Source: Mucilaginibacter segetis (GTDB lineage Bacteria > Bacteroidota > Bacteroidia > Sphingobacteriales > Sphingobacteriaceae). From it: a DNA stretch of 64,000 nucleotides. Where the stretch lies: the NCBI RefSeq assembly GCF_016522075.1, contig NZ_JAEHFW010000001.1, forward strand, positions 1,116,001-1,180,000, in the 5' to 3' direction. Under the pieces are notes generated by a model that made no database searches, was not told the origin of the DNA, and saw only the letters and a program-made list of their open reading frames with translations. Both the position numbers and the translations under genes were made by a program. Below, in pieces: positions 18,496 through 29,500 of the stretch; position 1 is the stretch's first letter; each line of letters starts with the position of its first letter.

Positions 18496-20226
18496 TCAAT
18501 AACCCGGGTTTTGTATTAATTGCGGATTAACATTGAGAATATCTTTACCAATAGGGAAAATCTCTGTATGGTTATCTGCATCAGGCTTTTTATCCCACCA
18601 TGTGCCGGTGTTAAAAACTCCCCATCGTATAAGGTCAGTTCTGCGTCTGTTTTCCCCTATAAATTCTCGCCCCCATTCATCCAGCATTTCCTGATCGTTA
18701 AGCTGGCTTCCGTCAGGATTGTATAAGCTTGCTGATCCTTCAGGGTAATTGCGTTTTCTTACCTGATTTAATAATGCCGCCGCACCGGGTTTGTCACCTT
18801 TACGGTAAAGGCATTCGGCCAGGGTGTAGTAAATTTCCGATAACCTGATCTCTGCATAAGCTGATGTGATACGGTTAGGATCGGGGGTCGGATATATCGG
18901 GTATTTTACTAAAAATACCCCGGAGTTATGATCGGCATGGTTCATGTCCGATTCCTTGTCAGCAATGGTATTTCCTGGTTTGGTATCCAAAAACATTCCT
19001 ACCTGATCGCGGATAAATAATGGGTAAGGTCCTTTATTACCTTTAACAGTATCTGTACGTGTTACACCATTAACCGTATGCGTATAGGGTAAATAACCAT
19101 ATAAAAACATCCCTTCCCGTTTACTATCGCCCAGATTGCGGTATTTTTTCAGTCGCAGATCATCCGGGTATTTCTGAAACTTAACAAAAGGCTTACCTAA
19201 TTGAAAGTTGTATTCCACACTATCTACATCTCTTCCGGGCTGCAAAGCATACCGCGGATTTGACTGGCCAAAATCTGTAAATCCGCAATAAAGAGGCGCG
19301 GCGTCGTAGGTCATGCCCCAAAAGTACATTCCGGCATCATATTGCCAATGTGTACGGGCCAGGGTTCCCGGGAAGCCATATATTACCTCGGAATTTGGTG
19401 AAGTGTTAGTATAATCAAACGGAGCATCCCAACGGGTAGCAAGCGAATAGCTGCCATATTTACCATTGATGATATCCCTGCAGATAGTTTCACACTCGGC
19501 ATATTTATCAGTACCAATATAAACTTTGGCGTTTAAATATAACCGCGCAAGCAAAGATGCTGCTCCGGCTTTTGTCCAGCGGCCTATGCTATTAGCTCCT
19601 AATTGTTCACGTGTAGGCAAACCCGGAATAGCTTCGGTAAGTTCCTTTTCAATAAAATCAAAGGTTTCCTGTGGAGTTGATTGCGGATTACCCTGAGTAG
19701 AGTTCTTTACATCGGTAATGATCTCAATATTGCGGTAAAAATCAAACGCCCGTAGATAGAACCACGCTCTGAGTGTATGCAATTCAGATTTAAAATCTGT
19801 AAGCTCTTCAGGAGTTACACTTAATTTTGAGGGATCCTGTATGCTTTCCATATCCTGAAGAGAATTTGTAGCCAATACTATACCCTGATAAAAATTTGTC
19901 CAGGCTCCGCTGGTGAAAGAATCATTTGTGGTCCAGGTGTGGTAATGCATACGTTGGTAATAACCACCATCCTGCCAATCTCCCTGGCGGTTATAAGTTC
20001 CCATTTCATCTGTACAGTCTTCGCCTGCAGCATATACATCATTACCCTGTATACTCCAGTAACCATGCTCAAACGGGCGTAAAAAATCCCTTATTACATC
20101 ATCACGCCGTGTGATAAATCCTGAAGCATCCACCCGGTCATAAACATGTTCATCCAGTTTGGTACAGCTGCCGCCGGTAAGTGCTACCAACAACATACTG
20201 CTTATACATAATTTATTGTATTTCAT
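18496..20226 (-). CDS. SusD/RagB family nutrient-binding outer-membrane lipoprotein
   Basis: The 576-residue surface lipoprotein has a signal peptide with lipobox-like GGSC (Cys about 21), followed by a SusD fold. Typical sections are FYQGIVLATNSLQDM, LHTLRAWFYLRAFDFYRNIE, GRWTKAGAASLLARLYLNAK, and the C-terminal AEIRLSEIYYTLAECLYRKG and FIGENRRRTDLIRWGVF. SusD proteins form the lid over a SusC channel and capture the glycan or peptide ligand. It starts 11 bases after the end of the susC gene, confirming a pair. No glycoside hydrolase follows, so the ligand cannot be inferred. Confidence 0.95.
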   Translation of the reverse strand: MKYNKLCISSMLLVALTGGSCTKLDEHVYDRVDASGFITRRDDVIRDFLRPFEHGYWSIQGNDVYAAGEDCTDEMGTYNRQGDWQDGGYYQRMHYHTWTTNDSFTSGAWTNFYQGIVLATNSLQDMESIQDPSKLSVTPEELTDFKSELHTLRAWFYLRAFDFYRNIEIITDVKNSTQGNPQSTPQETFDFIEKELTEAIPGLPTREQLGANSIGRWTKAGAASLLARLYLNAKVYIGTDKYAECETICRDIINGKYGSYSLATRWDAPFDYTNTSPNSEVIYGFPGTLARTHWQYDAGMYFWGMTYDAAPLYCGFTDFGQSNPRYALQPGRDVDSVEYNFQLGKPFVKFQKYPDDLRLKKYRNLGDSKREGMFLYGYLPYTHTVNGVTRTDTVKGNKGPYPLFIRDQVGMFLDTKPGNTIADKESDMNHADHNSGVFLVKYPIYPTPDPNRITSAYAEIRLSEIYYTLAECLYRKGDKPGAAALLNQVRKRNYPEGSASLYNPDGSQLNDQEMLDEWGREFIGENRRRTDLIRWGVFNTGTWWDKKPDADNHTEIFPIGKDILNVNPQLIQNPGY

Positions 20227-20237
20227 ATCTTAGAGTG

Positions 20238-23225
20238 TTAAAAAGTTGCCTGCAAGCCTAAAATCAGTTGCAGTGTTGACGGATAATAATTAAGAGAAGT
20301 GTTTACACCCGGTGTAAGCCCGTTTACTTGTATAAGATCCGGGTCACCGCCTGTATATTTTGTGAATGTATGCAGGTTTCTACCTGTAGCGTAAAAGCGT
20401 ACCGATTTCAGATACTTATTATTTAAAGGTTGTGTATAACCTAATGATACATTATCTATTTTAACAAAAGAGCCTGATTCCAGGAAGTAGTCCGACGCAA
20501 TGGATGTAGTAGAATTATTTGTAAGCTTGGAATATTTACTGCTGCTATCGTAAGCTGATTGCAGTACGTTAGCATCAGACTGGCTGGAAGGTGTGCCTAT
20601 ATAAAAAGCCGAAGTATTGAATATCTTATAGCCAAATGCTCCGCGTAAAAATATATTCAGATCAAAACGTTTGTAATGAAAGTTATTACCCATTGATACA
20701 TTGTATTTTGGCAAACCATTTCCTACAAATTGTTTGTCATCATTTGAGGCCTGATTTGCAGGGACTATTGTGCCGTCCTTTTTATAAACCAGCAATGCGC
20801 CTGTATCGTCTACCCCGGCAGACCGAAGTGTATAAAATTCACCAATGCTATGACCTTCCTGAATGCGCTGAATGGATCCCGGAGAGCCGGGTGCTGGTAA
20901 TCCGGCAACGTCTTGATATATTGCGCCTTTATAAATATCATTGGAGAATGATATGAATTTGTTGCGGTTGTATGAGAAAGTTACATTGGCATTGTACCTG
21001 AAATCTCCTTGCCTTATAATATCACCACTTAAAGCAACCTCAATTCCGTTGTTTTTCATGGTACCCACATTGGTAAATGTTTGTGATTGTGTATTAGGCG
21101 GCAAAGGAACATTATAATTCCCTAACAGATCTTTATTCGTGCGGATATAATAATCTATTGATCCGGATAATCTATCGTGAAATAAAGTGAAATCAATACC
21201 CGCGTTAAAATTAATTGCGCGTTCCCAGCTTAGATCGGGGTTAACATTTGATGAAGGTCCGTACACCTGATACTGAACTCCGTTAAACGGAAAGTATCCT
21301 GCACCGCCGTATAACAATAGCGACAGATAGTTGCCAAAATCCTGATTCCCGGTAATACCATAATCCGCCCTTAATTTAAGATCATCTACCCATGAAACAT
21401 TGTCTTTAAAAAAGTTCTCTTCGGAGATGCGCCATGCACCTGATACTGCAGGGAAATCTCCCCACTTGTTATTAGCTCCGAATTTTGATGAACCCTCGTG
21501 CCGCAGGCTTGCAGTAAGAATATACCGACTGTCAAAATCGTAATTCAATCTGCCAAAAAATGCGATCAGTGTTGAACTGTTTTGTGTGGATCCAACCGCT
21601 GATTGTCCTTGTCCGGCGCCACCACCATTGTACAATCCCGAACCCAGATTGTTCCATAAATAGGCGTCAAACGGGAAATCGTAATTTTGGGCATAAAACT
21701 CTTTATAATTATATAAGGAGTAGGAGTAACCGCCTAACAGTTTGAAATGATTTCGTTTGATGTTAAGGTTATAATTGCCGGTCCATTCTAAATTTTTCTG
21801 GTCGTTTTCCTGTTGCTCCTGCGATGCAAAGTTAGTTTGCGTAGTTTTATTAGCGTGTTGTACAGATGATAAAGTAGAAGGGCTAAAGTTCATGTTACGT
21901 GCAGAACGACTTATTTCTGATATGATTACCGTAGAGCTGAGGTTATCCAGAATGTTTGCCTTTAATGACGCACTGATGTCCATTTCCTTGATGTCTGCAT
22001 CTGATTTGATAAGATTGGCATTTTCGACCGGGTTATTTGAGAAGAAACCGGTATTAATGTAATTGTATCCGCCTTGATCGTTGTAAATAGGGTAGGTGGG
22101 ATTTAATGTCAAAGCATTGTTAAAGTTACCTTGATCAGAATTACTTGTATACAGGTATCGGGGGGCAATGTTCAGTGTGCCTACAAATAAATTATTGTCA
22201 GTAGTATGGCTGATATTTATTCGGGCGCCATATTCTTTTTTGTGGGCACGCAGATCTATGCCATCTGCATTACGATAATCGGCTGACGCAAAATAATTTG
22301 TCTTGGCCGAACCACCGGATAATTGCAAAGTGTGTTTTTGGCTGAAGGCAGGAGAATTGGTTACCGCTTTTAACCAATCTGTTCTTGCGCCATAATCTTG
22401 TCCCTGATCGTTCTGTACACGGTTTTTAATAAAGCTCTCCGGTGAAAGATTTTGCAGGGCATTTGTAAGATAATCAAAGGCTGCATACCCGTCATAAAAC
22501 ATACGCGATTCGCTGGTGCCTTTTTTGGTGGTAATAATAATAACTCCGTTACTACCCCGTGTTCCGTATATGGCAGATGCTGCACCACCTTTTAAAACAT
22601 CAATACTTTCAATATCATTCTGATTGATGTTATCAATATTGCCTCCGGGAACTCCGTTCACCACGTATAACGGTCCAAGCCCCGCGTTACGTGAAGATGC
22701 TCCGCGTAACTGTATGGAAGGTGAAGAGTTTGGATCACCACTTGCCGTATTAGTAATACTTAAACCGGCAACTTTACCTTGTAAAGACATTAATGGGTTA
22801 TTAGCGGCAACTTGCAGGAGGTCTTTTGATGACACGTGCGTAATTGCGCTTGATACCTCACGCTTGTCCAGCGTGCCATATCCTACGCTTACTATTTCTA
22901 CCTCCTTTAATGCGTTGTTAGATTGTTCAAGATTAACATCTAACACCGGGCTTTCGGTAAGCGTAACTTCTTTAGGTGCATAGCCTATAAATGAAAACGT
23001 CAGGCTTTTTGCAGTTGATGGTACACTAATGCTGTATTTACCATTTACATCAGTTGTAGTACCAACAGACATGCCTGTTACAACTATGCTTACACCTGGC
23101 ATTGATGATCCGTTACCCGCATCGGTAACTTTACCGGTTATAGTTCTGTTTTGAGCCATTACGGTGTAACCAAACATCATGAAGAGTACCAAGGCACTCA
23201 TTCGTAGTAATAAAAATTTATTCAT
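20238..23225 (-). CDS. SusC/RagA TonB-linked outer-membrane receptor
   Basis: The 995-residue TonB-dependent transporter has a signal peptide (MNKFLLLRMSALVLFMMF), a carboxypeptidase-D-like regulatory domain (about 28-110: RTITGKVTDAGNGSSMPGVS, TTDVNGKYSISVPS), a plug with ALKEVEIVSVGYGT, LQGKVAGLSITNTASG and GAASAIYGTRGSNGVIIITT, and a large beta barrel ending LQLILGLQATF. No N-terminal STN signalling domain precedes the CarbD-like part, so it is not itself an anti-sigma-coupled receptor. It is the first gene of the pair with susD, preceded by a structured 300-base leader. Confidence 0.96.
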   Translation of the reverse strand: MNKFLLLRMSALVLFMMFGYTVMAQNRTITGKVTDAGNGSSMPGVSIVVTGMSVGTTTDVNGKYSISVPSTAKSLTFSFIGYAPKEVTLTESPVLDVNLEQSNNALKEVEIVSVGYGTLDKREVSSAITHVSSKDLLQVAANNPLMSLQGKVAGLSITNTASGDPNSSPSIQLRGASSRNAGLGPLYVVNGVPGGNIDNINQNDIESIDVLKGGAASAIYGTRGSNGVIIITTKKGTSESRMFYDGYAAFDYLTNALQNLSPESFIKNRVQNDQGQDYGARTDWLKAVTNSPAFSQKHTLQLSGGSAKTNYFASADYRNADGIDLRAHKKEYGARINISHTTDNNLFVGTLNIAPRYLYTSNSDQGNFNNALTLNPTYPIYNDQGGYNYINTGFFSNNPVENANLIKSDADIKEMDISASLKANILDNLSSTVIISEISRSARNMNFSPSTLSSVQHANKTTQTNFASQEQQENDQKNLEWTGNYNLNIKRNHFKLLGGYSYSLYNYKEFYAQNYDFPFDAYLWNNLGSGLYNGGGAGQGQSAVGSTQNSSTLIAFFGRLNYDFDSRYILTASLRHEGSSKFGANNKWGDFPAVSGAWRISEENFFKDNVSWVDDLKLRADYGITGNQDFGNYLSLLLYGGAGYFPFNGVQYQVYGPSSNVNPDLSWERAINFNAGIDFTLFHDRLSGSIDYYIRTNKDLLGNYNVPLPPNTQSQTFTNVGTMKNNGIEVALSGDIIRQGDFRYNANVTFSYNRNKFISFSNDIYKGAIYQDVAGLPAPGSPGSIQRIQEGHSIGEFYTLRSAGVDDTGALLVYKKDGTIVPANQASNDDKQFVGNGLPKYNVSMGNNFHYKRFDLNIFLRGAFGYKIFNTSAFYIGTPSSQSDANVLQSAYDSSSKYSKLTNNSTTSIASDYFLESGSFVKIDNVSLGYTQPLNNKYLKSVRFYATGRNLHTFTKYTGGDPDLIQVNGLTPGVNTSLNYYPSTLQLILGLQATF

Positions 23226-23528
23226 AAAAATGGTTTAATTGGTTAATAAATAACTTGCCGGCAAATTTGCCGTAGTACACACTACGCGCATTAAGGCGGT
23301 GCTTTTCCACAGGTAGCCTTCCTCATTATTTAAATAGATTAAGATGTTGAACATCCTCCGGACGGTTCCCGGAGGTATTGGTTTATTTTGCAAATAAGCT
23401 TGGTTTAGCTAATTATACAAGGTAATTGAAGGGCTGTACAGGAAAATCTAAGTTGTGGAATTAGTAAATGTTTGTTTTACAGTTATTTAATAATGCCATG
23501 AAAGGTAAAAATCCAGCATATATGGCAT
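23226..23528 (-). promoter_or_regulatory. Structured 5' leader of the minus-strand susC gene
   Basis: This 303-base gap holds no reading frame I would call a gene. It carries several inverted repeats: CGGCAAATTTGCCG (23259-23272, perfect palindrome), CGTAGT-acac-ACTACG (23271-23286), GATGTT-g-AACATC (23343-23355) and CCTCCGG-acggttc-CCGGAGG (23355-23375). The hairpins would lie in the susC leader RNA if the promoter is near the left gene. Regulator binding or RNA-level control is inferred, not shown. Confidence 0.5.
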
Positions 23529-25118
23529 TTAATCTGCTATTTGAATGCCCAAAATGCGCTGTTCAAAATCTTCGGCCGGGACAAGAGCTTTAGATTTTAA
23601 ACGAAAACGATAAGTATAAACTGTGCTAACGGTAAATTCAAGTATTGAGGCAATCATCTCATTGTCGTTAATTCCCAAACGCATTAATGCAAATATGCGG
23701 AGTTGTGTGGTAAGCGTACCGGCTACTTTGGGTTTAAGTTGATCCTTTTCGGGCAACATGCTATTAATAGCTTCAACAAAATCAGGAAAGAGTTTTAGAA
23801 ATATTCTATCGAATGTGTATAATAATTGTTGGCGTTCTTCATGGATGTCAATCTTTTCCAGCTGGCGCAGTGCTACATCAGTACTGCCTGATTTAACCTT
23901 ACGCTGAACATTGTTCTTTAGTTTGTCAAGTTGCAAAATATGGCGTGAAAGTTCGCCAAAGAAAAAGCCGATATACTCCTCTTTTATTCGACCCTCTTCC
24001 CATAATTGTTTGTTTTTTTCGGCTAAAAGACGATTGTTTTCCCGAATTATCCGCTCCCCTGTCCGTACTTTTTTAAGTTGCACGAAAATAATAAAGCCAG
24101 TTAACCCTACAATTACCATAATCACTATAACTAAAGCAAGTGTGAACAATAATCGTTGCCTTTCGCGCTTTGCCATCAGGTCTCTTTTTGCAGCTACTAT
24201 AGGTAGTGCGCGGGCAACCTGGTACCTTTGCATCCTGCTGCCAAATTTATTAGCTTGGTCCATTGCCTGTTGCAGAAAAAAATATGCATCATTAATTTTA
24301 TTCTGCTGATATAGGGTGTTTCCCAGATCTAACATTGCCTGAGCTCTGTAGGTTGACGTCCTTATATCATTTATTGCAGCTATAGCTAACAACCTTACTT
24401 TTTCAGCACCATTCCGATAACGGCTCAGGCCTGTAACTACCATCGCTTTCTCATGTTCCGAAAGTTTACGATTCAACAACTCTTCATAATAATGGGCAGG
24501 ATCATCTCCCGAAGCGGGATTTTGCTGGGCTTGTAATATTAGTTGTTCAAATGATCCGTTTGTAGTTAAGGCAATCGCAGAATCAAGATATTGAAACTTT
24601 TTTTCCATATCTTCAGGAGCATATATACGATCGGCATTGTATTTCGATAAATCAGACCATGCCCATGAATAAAGTATGTAATATGATTTTTTTAGTGACT
24701 TGTCTAATATCCGCTCGTTAATTCCCTGTAAGCAATCAAATGTCTCTTTAAACATACCGGCTGTAATAAGCGTGGTGCCTAATCTTAAACGATTTTCCGC
24801 GATTCTTCTTGGGTTATTCATTTGGATACTTAATTGTACCAAATGCCTCACATAATAAAATGTCGAGTCGAAGCGATAATCTTTAAATGCTTCGAATAGG
24901 CCCAATGTAGCTTTATAGCGTTCTTCCGGTCCTGTTGATTGACTGGCGTAAAGCTTTTGTCTGAGTTGTGAAATATGTTCCTCTTTTTGTTTGTCATATA
25001 TATTTTTTCTACCAATTTCTGATCTGAGAACAGCAAGCAGGCTATCAGCAGGAGTAGGCGATGCATATATTGATAAAGGAAACAGACTGACGAATATGAA
25101 TAATAAATACAATTTCAT
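23529..25118 (-). CDS. Membrane-anchored DUF6377-type regulator of a SusCD locus
   Basis: The 529-residue protein starts MKLYLLFIFVSLFPLS (signal peptide). An N-terminal half of helical, TPR-like repeats follows (YKATLGLFEAFKDYRFDSTF, AQAMLDLGNTLYQQNKINDA), then one transmembrane helix near residues 325-350 (LLFTLALVIVIMVIVGLTGF), a coiled-coil (IRENNRLLAEKNKQLWEEGR), and a C-terminal helix-turn-helix-like end (LRIFALMRLGINDNEMIASI, FTVSTVYTYRFRLKSKA) recalling LuxR-type DNA-binding domains. This is the architecture of DUF6377 proteins, which I associate with Bacteroidota SusCD neighbourhoods. It likely senses a periplasmic signal and controls the downstream susCD pair. An upstream in-frame start would add 12 residues ahead of the signal peptide. 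Confidence 0.85.
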   Translation of the reverse strand: MKLYLLFIFVSLFPLSIYASPTPADSLLAVLRSEIGRKNIYDKQKEEHISQLRQKLYASQSTGPEERYKATLGLFEAFKDYRFDSTFYYVRHLVQLSIQMNNPRRIAENRLRLGTTLITAGMFKETFDCLQGINERILDKSLKKSYYILYSWAWSDLSKYNADRIYAPEDMEKKFQYLDSAIALTTNGSFEQLILQAQQNPASGDDPAHYYEELLNRKLSEHEKAMVVTGLSRYRNGAEKVRLLAIAAINDIRTSTYRAQAMLDLGNTLYQQNKINDAYFFLQQAMDQANKFGSRMQRYQVARALPIVAAKRDLMAKRERQRLLFTLALVIVIMVIVGLTGFIIFVQLKKVRTGERIIRENNRLLAEKNKQLWEEGRIKEEYIGFFFGELSRHILQLDKLKNNVQRKVKSGSTDVALRQLEKIDIHEERQQLLYTFDRIFLKLFPDFVEAINSMLPEKDQLKPKVAGTLTTQLRIFALMRLGINDNEMIASILEFTVSTVYTYRFRLKSKALVPAEDFEQRILGIQIAD

Positions 25119-25211
25119 GATTCTTATTAGTAGATGTAATGCAAAGCTATCCAATTACTTTTTATTATATGCCTCACATTATTTGAAGCAGTGTGATTAA
25201 TAAATTACTGT

Positions 25212-25245
25212 AAATTATAAACTTTTTAAAAAAATTATAAACTTT
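25212..25245. repeat. 14-bp direct repeat upstream of the ROK regulator gene
   Basis: AAATTATAAACTTT occurs at 25212-25225 and 25232-25245, exactly 20 bp apart (about two helical turns). It lies 37 bases before the ROK regulator start in an AT-rich gap. It could be an autoregulatory operator or simply phased A/T tracts. Confidence 0.5.
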
Positions 25246-25282
25246 ATAAAAGTATTGAAAAATATTTTACATTTGAATTTGT

Positions 25283-26470
25283 ATGACCGTAGTAAAAAAA
25301 CATGGTCTGTTAAAAACAGATATTATTAAACACCTTTATTTTAACAACAGACTATCGCTTTCACAGCTAAGTAAGTTAACTCACAGGAGTGTCCCCTTAG
25401 TTACCACCACGGTTAACGCGTTAATTAAAGAAGGTTATGTTGTAGAACATGAACTTGCCTCATCTACCGGAGGCAGGCGAGGTGCTACTTTTTTATTAAA
25501 TAATTTAAAACAGCAATATATAGTTGCCGTAGCAGTTGACCAGTTAGTTACACAAATTGTTATTTATGACTTACTAAATGAGGTTAAAACTGCACCTGAA
25601 AAGGTGTCAATAACGTTATCGAACTCTATTCAGGTCATAAAAACATTTACTTCTTTTATTAAAGATTATATAAAACGGTCGGGTATTCCTTTTAATCAAA
25701 TTCTTGGAGTAGGTATTGGGATGCCGGGTTTCGTGAATACAGAAAAGGGAATAAATTATTCGTTCTTTAAAAGCACAGGTGATGAACCACTTGCCAGCTA
25801 TCTTACCAGGGAAATTGGAATGCCGGCATTTATTGATAATGATTCGAGCCTGATTGCTCTTGCTGAGTTAAAATTTGGTTCAGGTAAAAATCTGAAAGAT
25901 GTACTGGTAGTAAATATTGGATGGGGCACAGGTTTGGGTATGATAGTTAACGGCAGTTTATTTAGAGGACATAGCGGATACGCTGGTGAATTTAGCCATA
26001 TACCATTATCGCAAAGCAATAAACTATGCTCGTGCGGAAAACGGGGTTGTCTTGAGGTTGACACATCATTACTGGTTATGCTTGAACGTGCCCGCGCCGA
26101 AATGGATGCTGGTGCAAGTTCGAGCATGGAACAATATTATAAGCAGCACGGAGACCTTTCAGGAGAGCATTTTTTGCAGGCGGCCAGATCCGGTGACCCT
26201 TTAGCTGTATCAATTTTGTCTGATGCGGCCTTTTTAATTGGCAAAGGCATGTCTACATTAATTCACATCATGAATCCGAGCCATATAGTATTAAGCGGAC
26301 GGGGTGCGGTTGCCGGTAAAATATTAATGGCACCTATACAACAGGCTATCAATGAATTCTGTATTCCATGGCTTGCTGAGCAAACTGAAATTCTTGTATC
26401 AGCCTTAGCTAAAGATTCTGAATTATTAGGAGCCGCAACGCTGGTAATAGAAAATTGCACTTTTAACTGA
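25283..26470 (+). CDS. ROK family transcriptional regulator (NagC/Mlc type)
   Basis: The 395-residue protein combines an N-terminal winged HTH (about residues 10-65: LSLSQLSKLTHRSVPLVTTT, LIKEGYVVEHE) with a ROK sugar-kinase-like domain. Visible are the GVGIGMPGFVNTEKG segment, FIDNDSSLIALAELKFGSGK, the ATP-site-like NIGWGTGLGMIVNGSLFRGH, GYAGEFSHIPLS and the zinc motif CSCGKRGCLEV. ROK regulators bind a sugar or sugar phosphate and control uptake and catabolic genes. It precedes susC by about 60 bases on the same strand and probably regulates that locus. Whether it is also a kinase cannot be told from sequence. Confidence 0.93.
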   Translation: MTVVKKHGLLKTDIIKHLYFNNRLSLSQLSKLTHRSVPLVTTTVNALIKEGYVVEHELASSTGGRRGATFLLNNLKQQYIVAVAVDQLVTQIVIYDLLNEVKTAPEKVSITLSNSIQVIKTFTSFIKDYIKRSGIPFNQILGVGIGMPGFVNTEKGINYSFFKSTGDEPLASYLTREIGMPAFIDNDSSLIALAELKFGSGKNLKDVLVVNIGWGTGLGMIVNGSLFRGHSGYAGEFSHIPLSQSNKLCSCGKRGCLEVDTSLLVMLERARAEMDAGASSSMEQYYKQHGDLSGEHFLQAARSGDPLAVSILSDAAFLIGKGMSTLIHIMNPSHIVLSGRGAVAGKILMAPIQQAINEFCIPWLAEQTEILVSALAKDSELLGAATLVIENCTFN

Positions 26471-26531
26471 TAACATTAAAAATATTCAAAAATAAACCAC
26501 CATATATTTCTAAACCATTAAATTCTGACAA

Positions 26532-29500
26532 ATGAAACAAACGTACTTAAGGTGTTTAGCCATGTTATTATTTAGCATAATAACAATGGCTGCATACGCA
26601 CAACAAACAGTTACCGGTACGGTAACTGACAAATCCGGAGTGGCTATTCCCGGGGTAACTGTAGCCGAAAAGGGCACAAGTAATGGCGCTCCCACAGATG
26701 TAAACGGGAAATTCAGTATATCTGTTAAACCAGGTGCTGTTTTAACTTTTTCTTTTATCGGCTTTAAACCCAAAGAGGTAGAAGTTGGCTCACAAACAAA
26801 TATAAATGTTGTTTTAGAGGCCAACGAAAATGCTCTTAACGAGGTAGTAGTAACCGCGTTGGGAATTAAACGCGAGAAAAAATCACTCGGCTATGCAGTG
26901 CAGGAGGTGAAAGGTGAAACACTTGCCAATACTAAAGAGCCAAACTTAGTAAATTCCCTTTCTGGTAAGGTTGCAGGTTTGCAAATTACGCGTTCAAGTA
27001 ACGGGCCGGGAGCCTCATCGCGCATAACTTTAAGGGGTAATAATTCCTTAACCGGCGATAATCAACCTTTAATAGTGGTTGACGGTGTGCCGATGGATAA
27101 CTTTATAGGTAATGAGATAAACGGTAACGGCCAAAGAAATAATGATTATTATAATCCAAGCAGAGATATGGGTAACGGTTTGGCCGATATAAATGCTGAA
27201 GACATTGAAAGTATCAGTGTGTTAAAAGGACCTTCAGCGGCAGCGCTGTATGGTTCGCGGGCTGGTAATGGTGCAATCTTGATTACCACTAAAACAGGTA
27301 AAGCGCAAAAAGGACTGGGTATAACGTTAACATCTTCTTTCGGGGTAGAGAACATTTTTGCCAGACCTAAAATGCAAACCGAATTCGGCCAGGGTGAAAG
27401 CGGCGGATACGTTAATAATTCCACCCTTACCTGGGGCGAAAGAAATGAAGGGCAAACACAAACCCGACTCGACGGATCAACCTTCCAACAAAACTTTAAC
27501 GATAATATAAGTAACTATTTTCAAACCGGATTCAGTTCTAATCAGGGTATATCTTTACAACAGCAATATAAATCAACCTCGGTTTATACCTCTTACAACC
27601 GCCTTGACGATAAAAGCTATATTCCGGGTGCTAAACTTATCCGTAATAACTTAACAGCACGTACTGTAAGCAAATTTGGCACGGATGATAAATGGACTGT
27701 GGATACCAAAGTTCAATACATTAACTCTACTGCACGTAACCGCCCGCAGGCTGGTTATAATCCTAATAACTATTTTTATTATCTGCAAACGCTGCCTAAT
27801 TCAATTGATGTAACTGATTACAGAAATCCGGTAGATGAGAACGGAAACATGCGCTGGTGGCATGATGGTTCGGAGTTGAATCCGTACTGGGCGGCTAAAT
27901 ATAACCTGAACCAGGATACACGTAACCGGTTTTTACTAAATGCATCGGTTAAATATCAATTTAATAGTTGGTTAAGCCTTGAAGGTCGTGGTGGTGCTGA
28001 TATGTATAACACCAATACCGAAAGTATGCAATATGCCGGTGCGCCGGGTAATCCGGGCGGTTCATACGGGGTAAGACGCTCATCATTTACCGAAACAAAT
28101 TATAGCGGTTTATTAACAGCTAAAAAAGATAACCTGCTGGGTAAATGGGGCGGTAACTTTACATTAGGTGGTAACCTCATGAATCAGCAACGTTCATTCC
28201 TGAGCACAACTGCCGGTACTTTAAATGTGCCAAATTTGTTCTCGGTTAATAATGCGGTAGGTAACCCAAGTCTTGACCAGGGTTTATTCAGACATAATAT
28301 ATATTCTGTATACGGTTCGGCCGGGATCAACTACGATCAATTCTTCTTCCTTGACGGAACCTTCCGTAACGATTGGAGCTCGGCCTTAAGTAAAGCCAAC
28401 CGTTCTTATTTCTATCCTTCAGTAAGTACATCGTTCGTGTTCAGCGAACTGCTTAATAAGAGCGGCAGCCTGCCATCATGGATAACTTACGGAAAGATCC
28501 GCGGCTCATATGCATCTGTGGGTAATGATATGGAGCCTTATCAACTCTACAACACTTATAATATAAGCAAAGACCCTAATGGAAATACTACTGCTGGTAG
28601 AGGCGACGTTTTATATGATGAGAATGTACAAAGTGAGTTGATCAAATCATACGAAGCGGGTTTAGAGATGCGATTTTTTGATAGCCGTTTAGGATTTGAC
28701 TTTGCCTTGTACAAATCAAATGCTACCCGCCAGCTGATAAACTTACCTATGGATCCGCTAAGTGGTTATACTTCACGTAAAATTAATGCTGGTGATATTC
28801 AAAATAAAGGGCTGGAGTTAATGGTTGATGGTAAAATTGTAAGGGGCAGTAACTTTAACTGGAATACCACAGTAAATTTCTCCATGAACCGTAACCTTGT
28901 TAAATCTATCTCTCCTGATGTTACCCAATATCCCTTGGGCGGTTTTGATAACATTGCTGTTGTGGCCGAGGCTGGCCAGCTTTATGGTACAATTTACGGA
29001 ACTACCTTTAAAAGGGTTGATGATCCAGGCAGCCAATATAATGGCCAGTTGATACTAACTTCTGCCGGTTTACCGCAAACAGATGATTCGCAAAAAAGCA
29101 ATTTAGGAAATCAACAGGCATCAAGTTTGTTAGGTATCACTAACTCATTCGGATATAAAGGGTTTAACTTCTCGTTCCTTGTTGACGGACGCTTCGGTGG
29201 TAAAATATTCTCTGCCACTTTACAAAAAATGGAAGCAGTTGGTACATCAAGTAAAACTGTTGTAAATGGCGACAGGGAAGATTTTGTTGTGGATGGCGTG
29301 GTACTTAATACTACTACAAACCAATATGAAAAAAACACTACAGCTGTTTCGCCGCAAAATTACTGGAGTGCAGTTGCAGGACATGGAAACCTGGGAATAA
29401 CCGAAGCTAATATTTATGATGCTTCAAACATCAGAGTTAGAAATGTACAGTTAAGCTACGATCTGTCAAAGAATTTCCTGTCTGGTACTGGTATTCAGAG

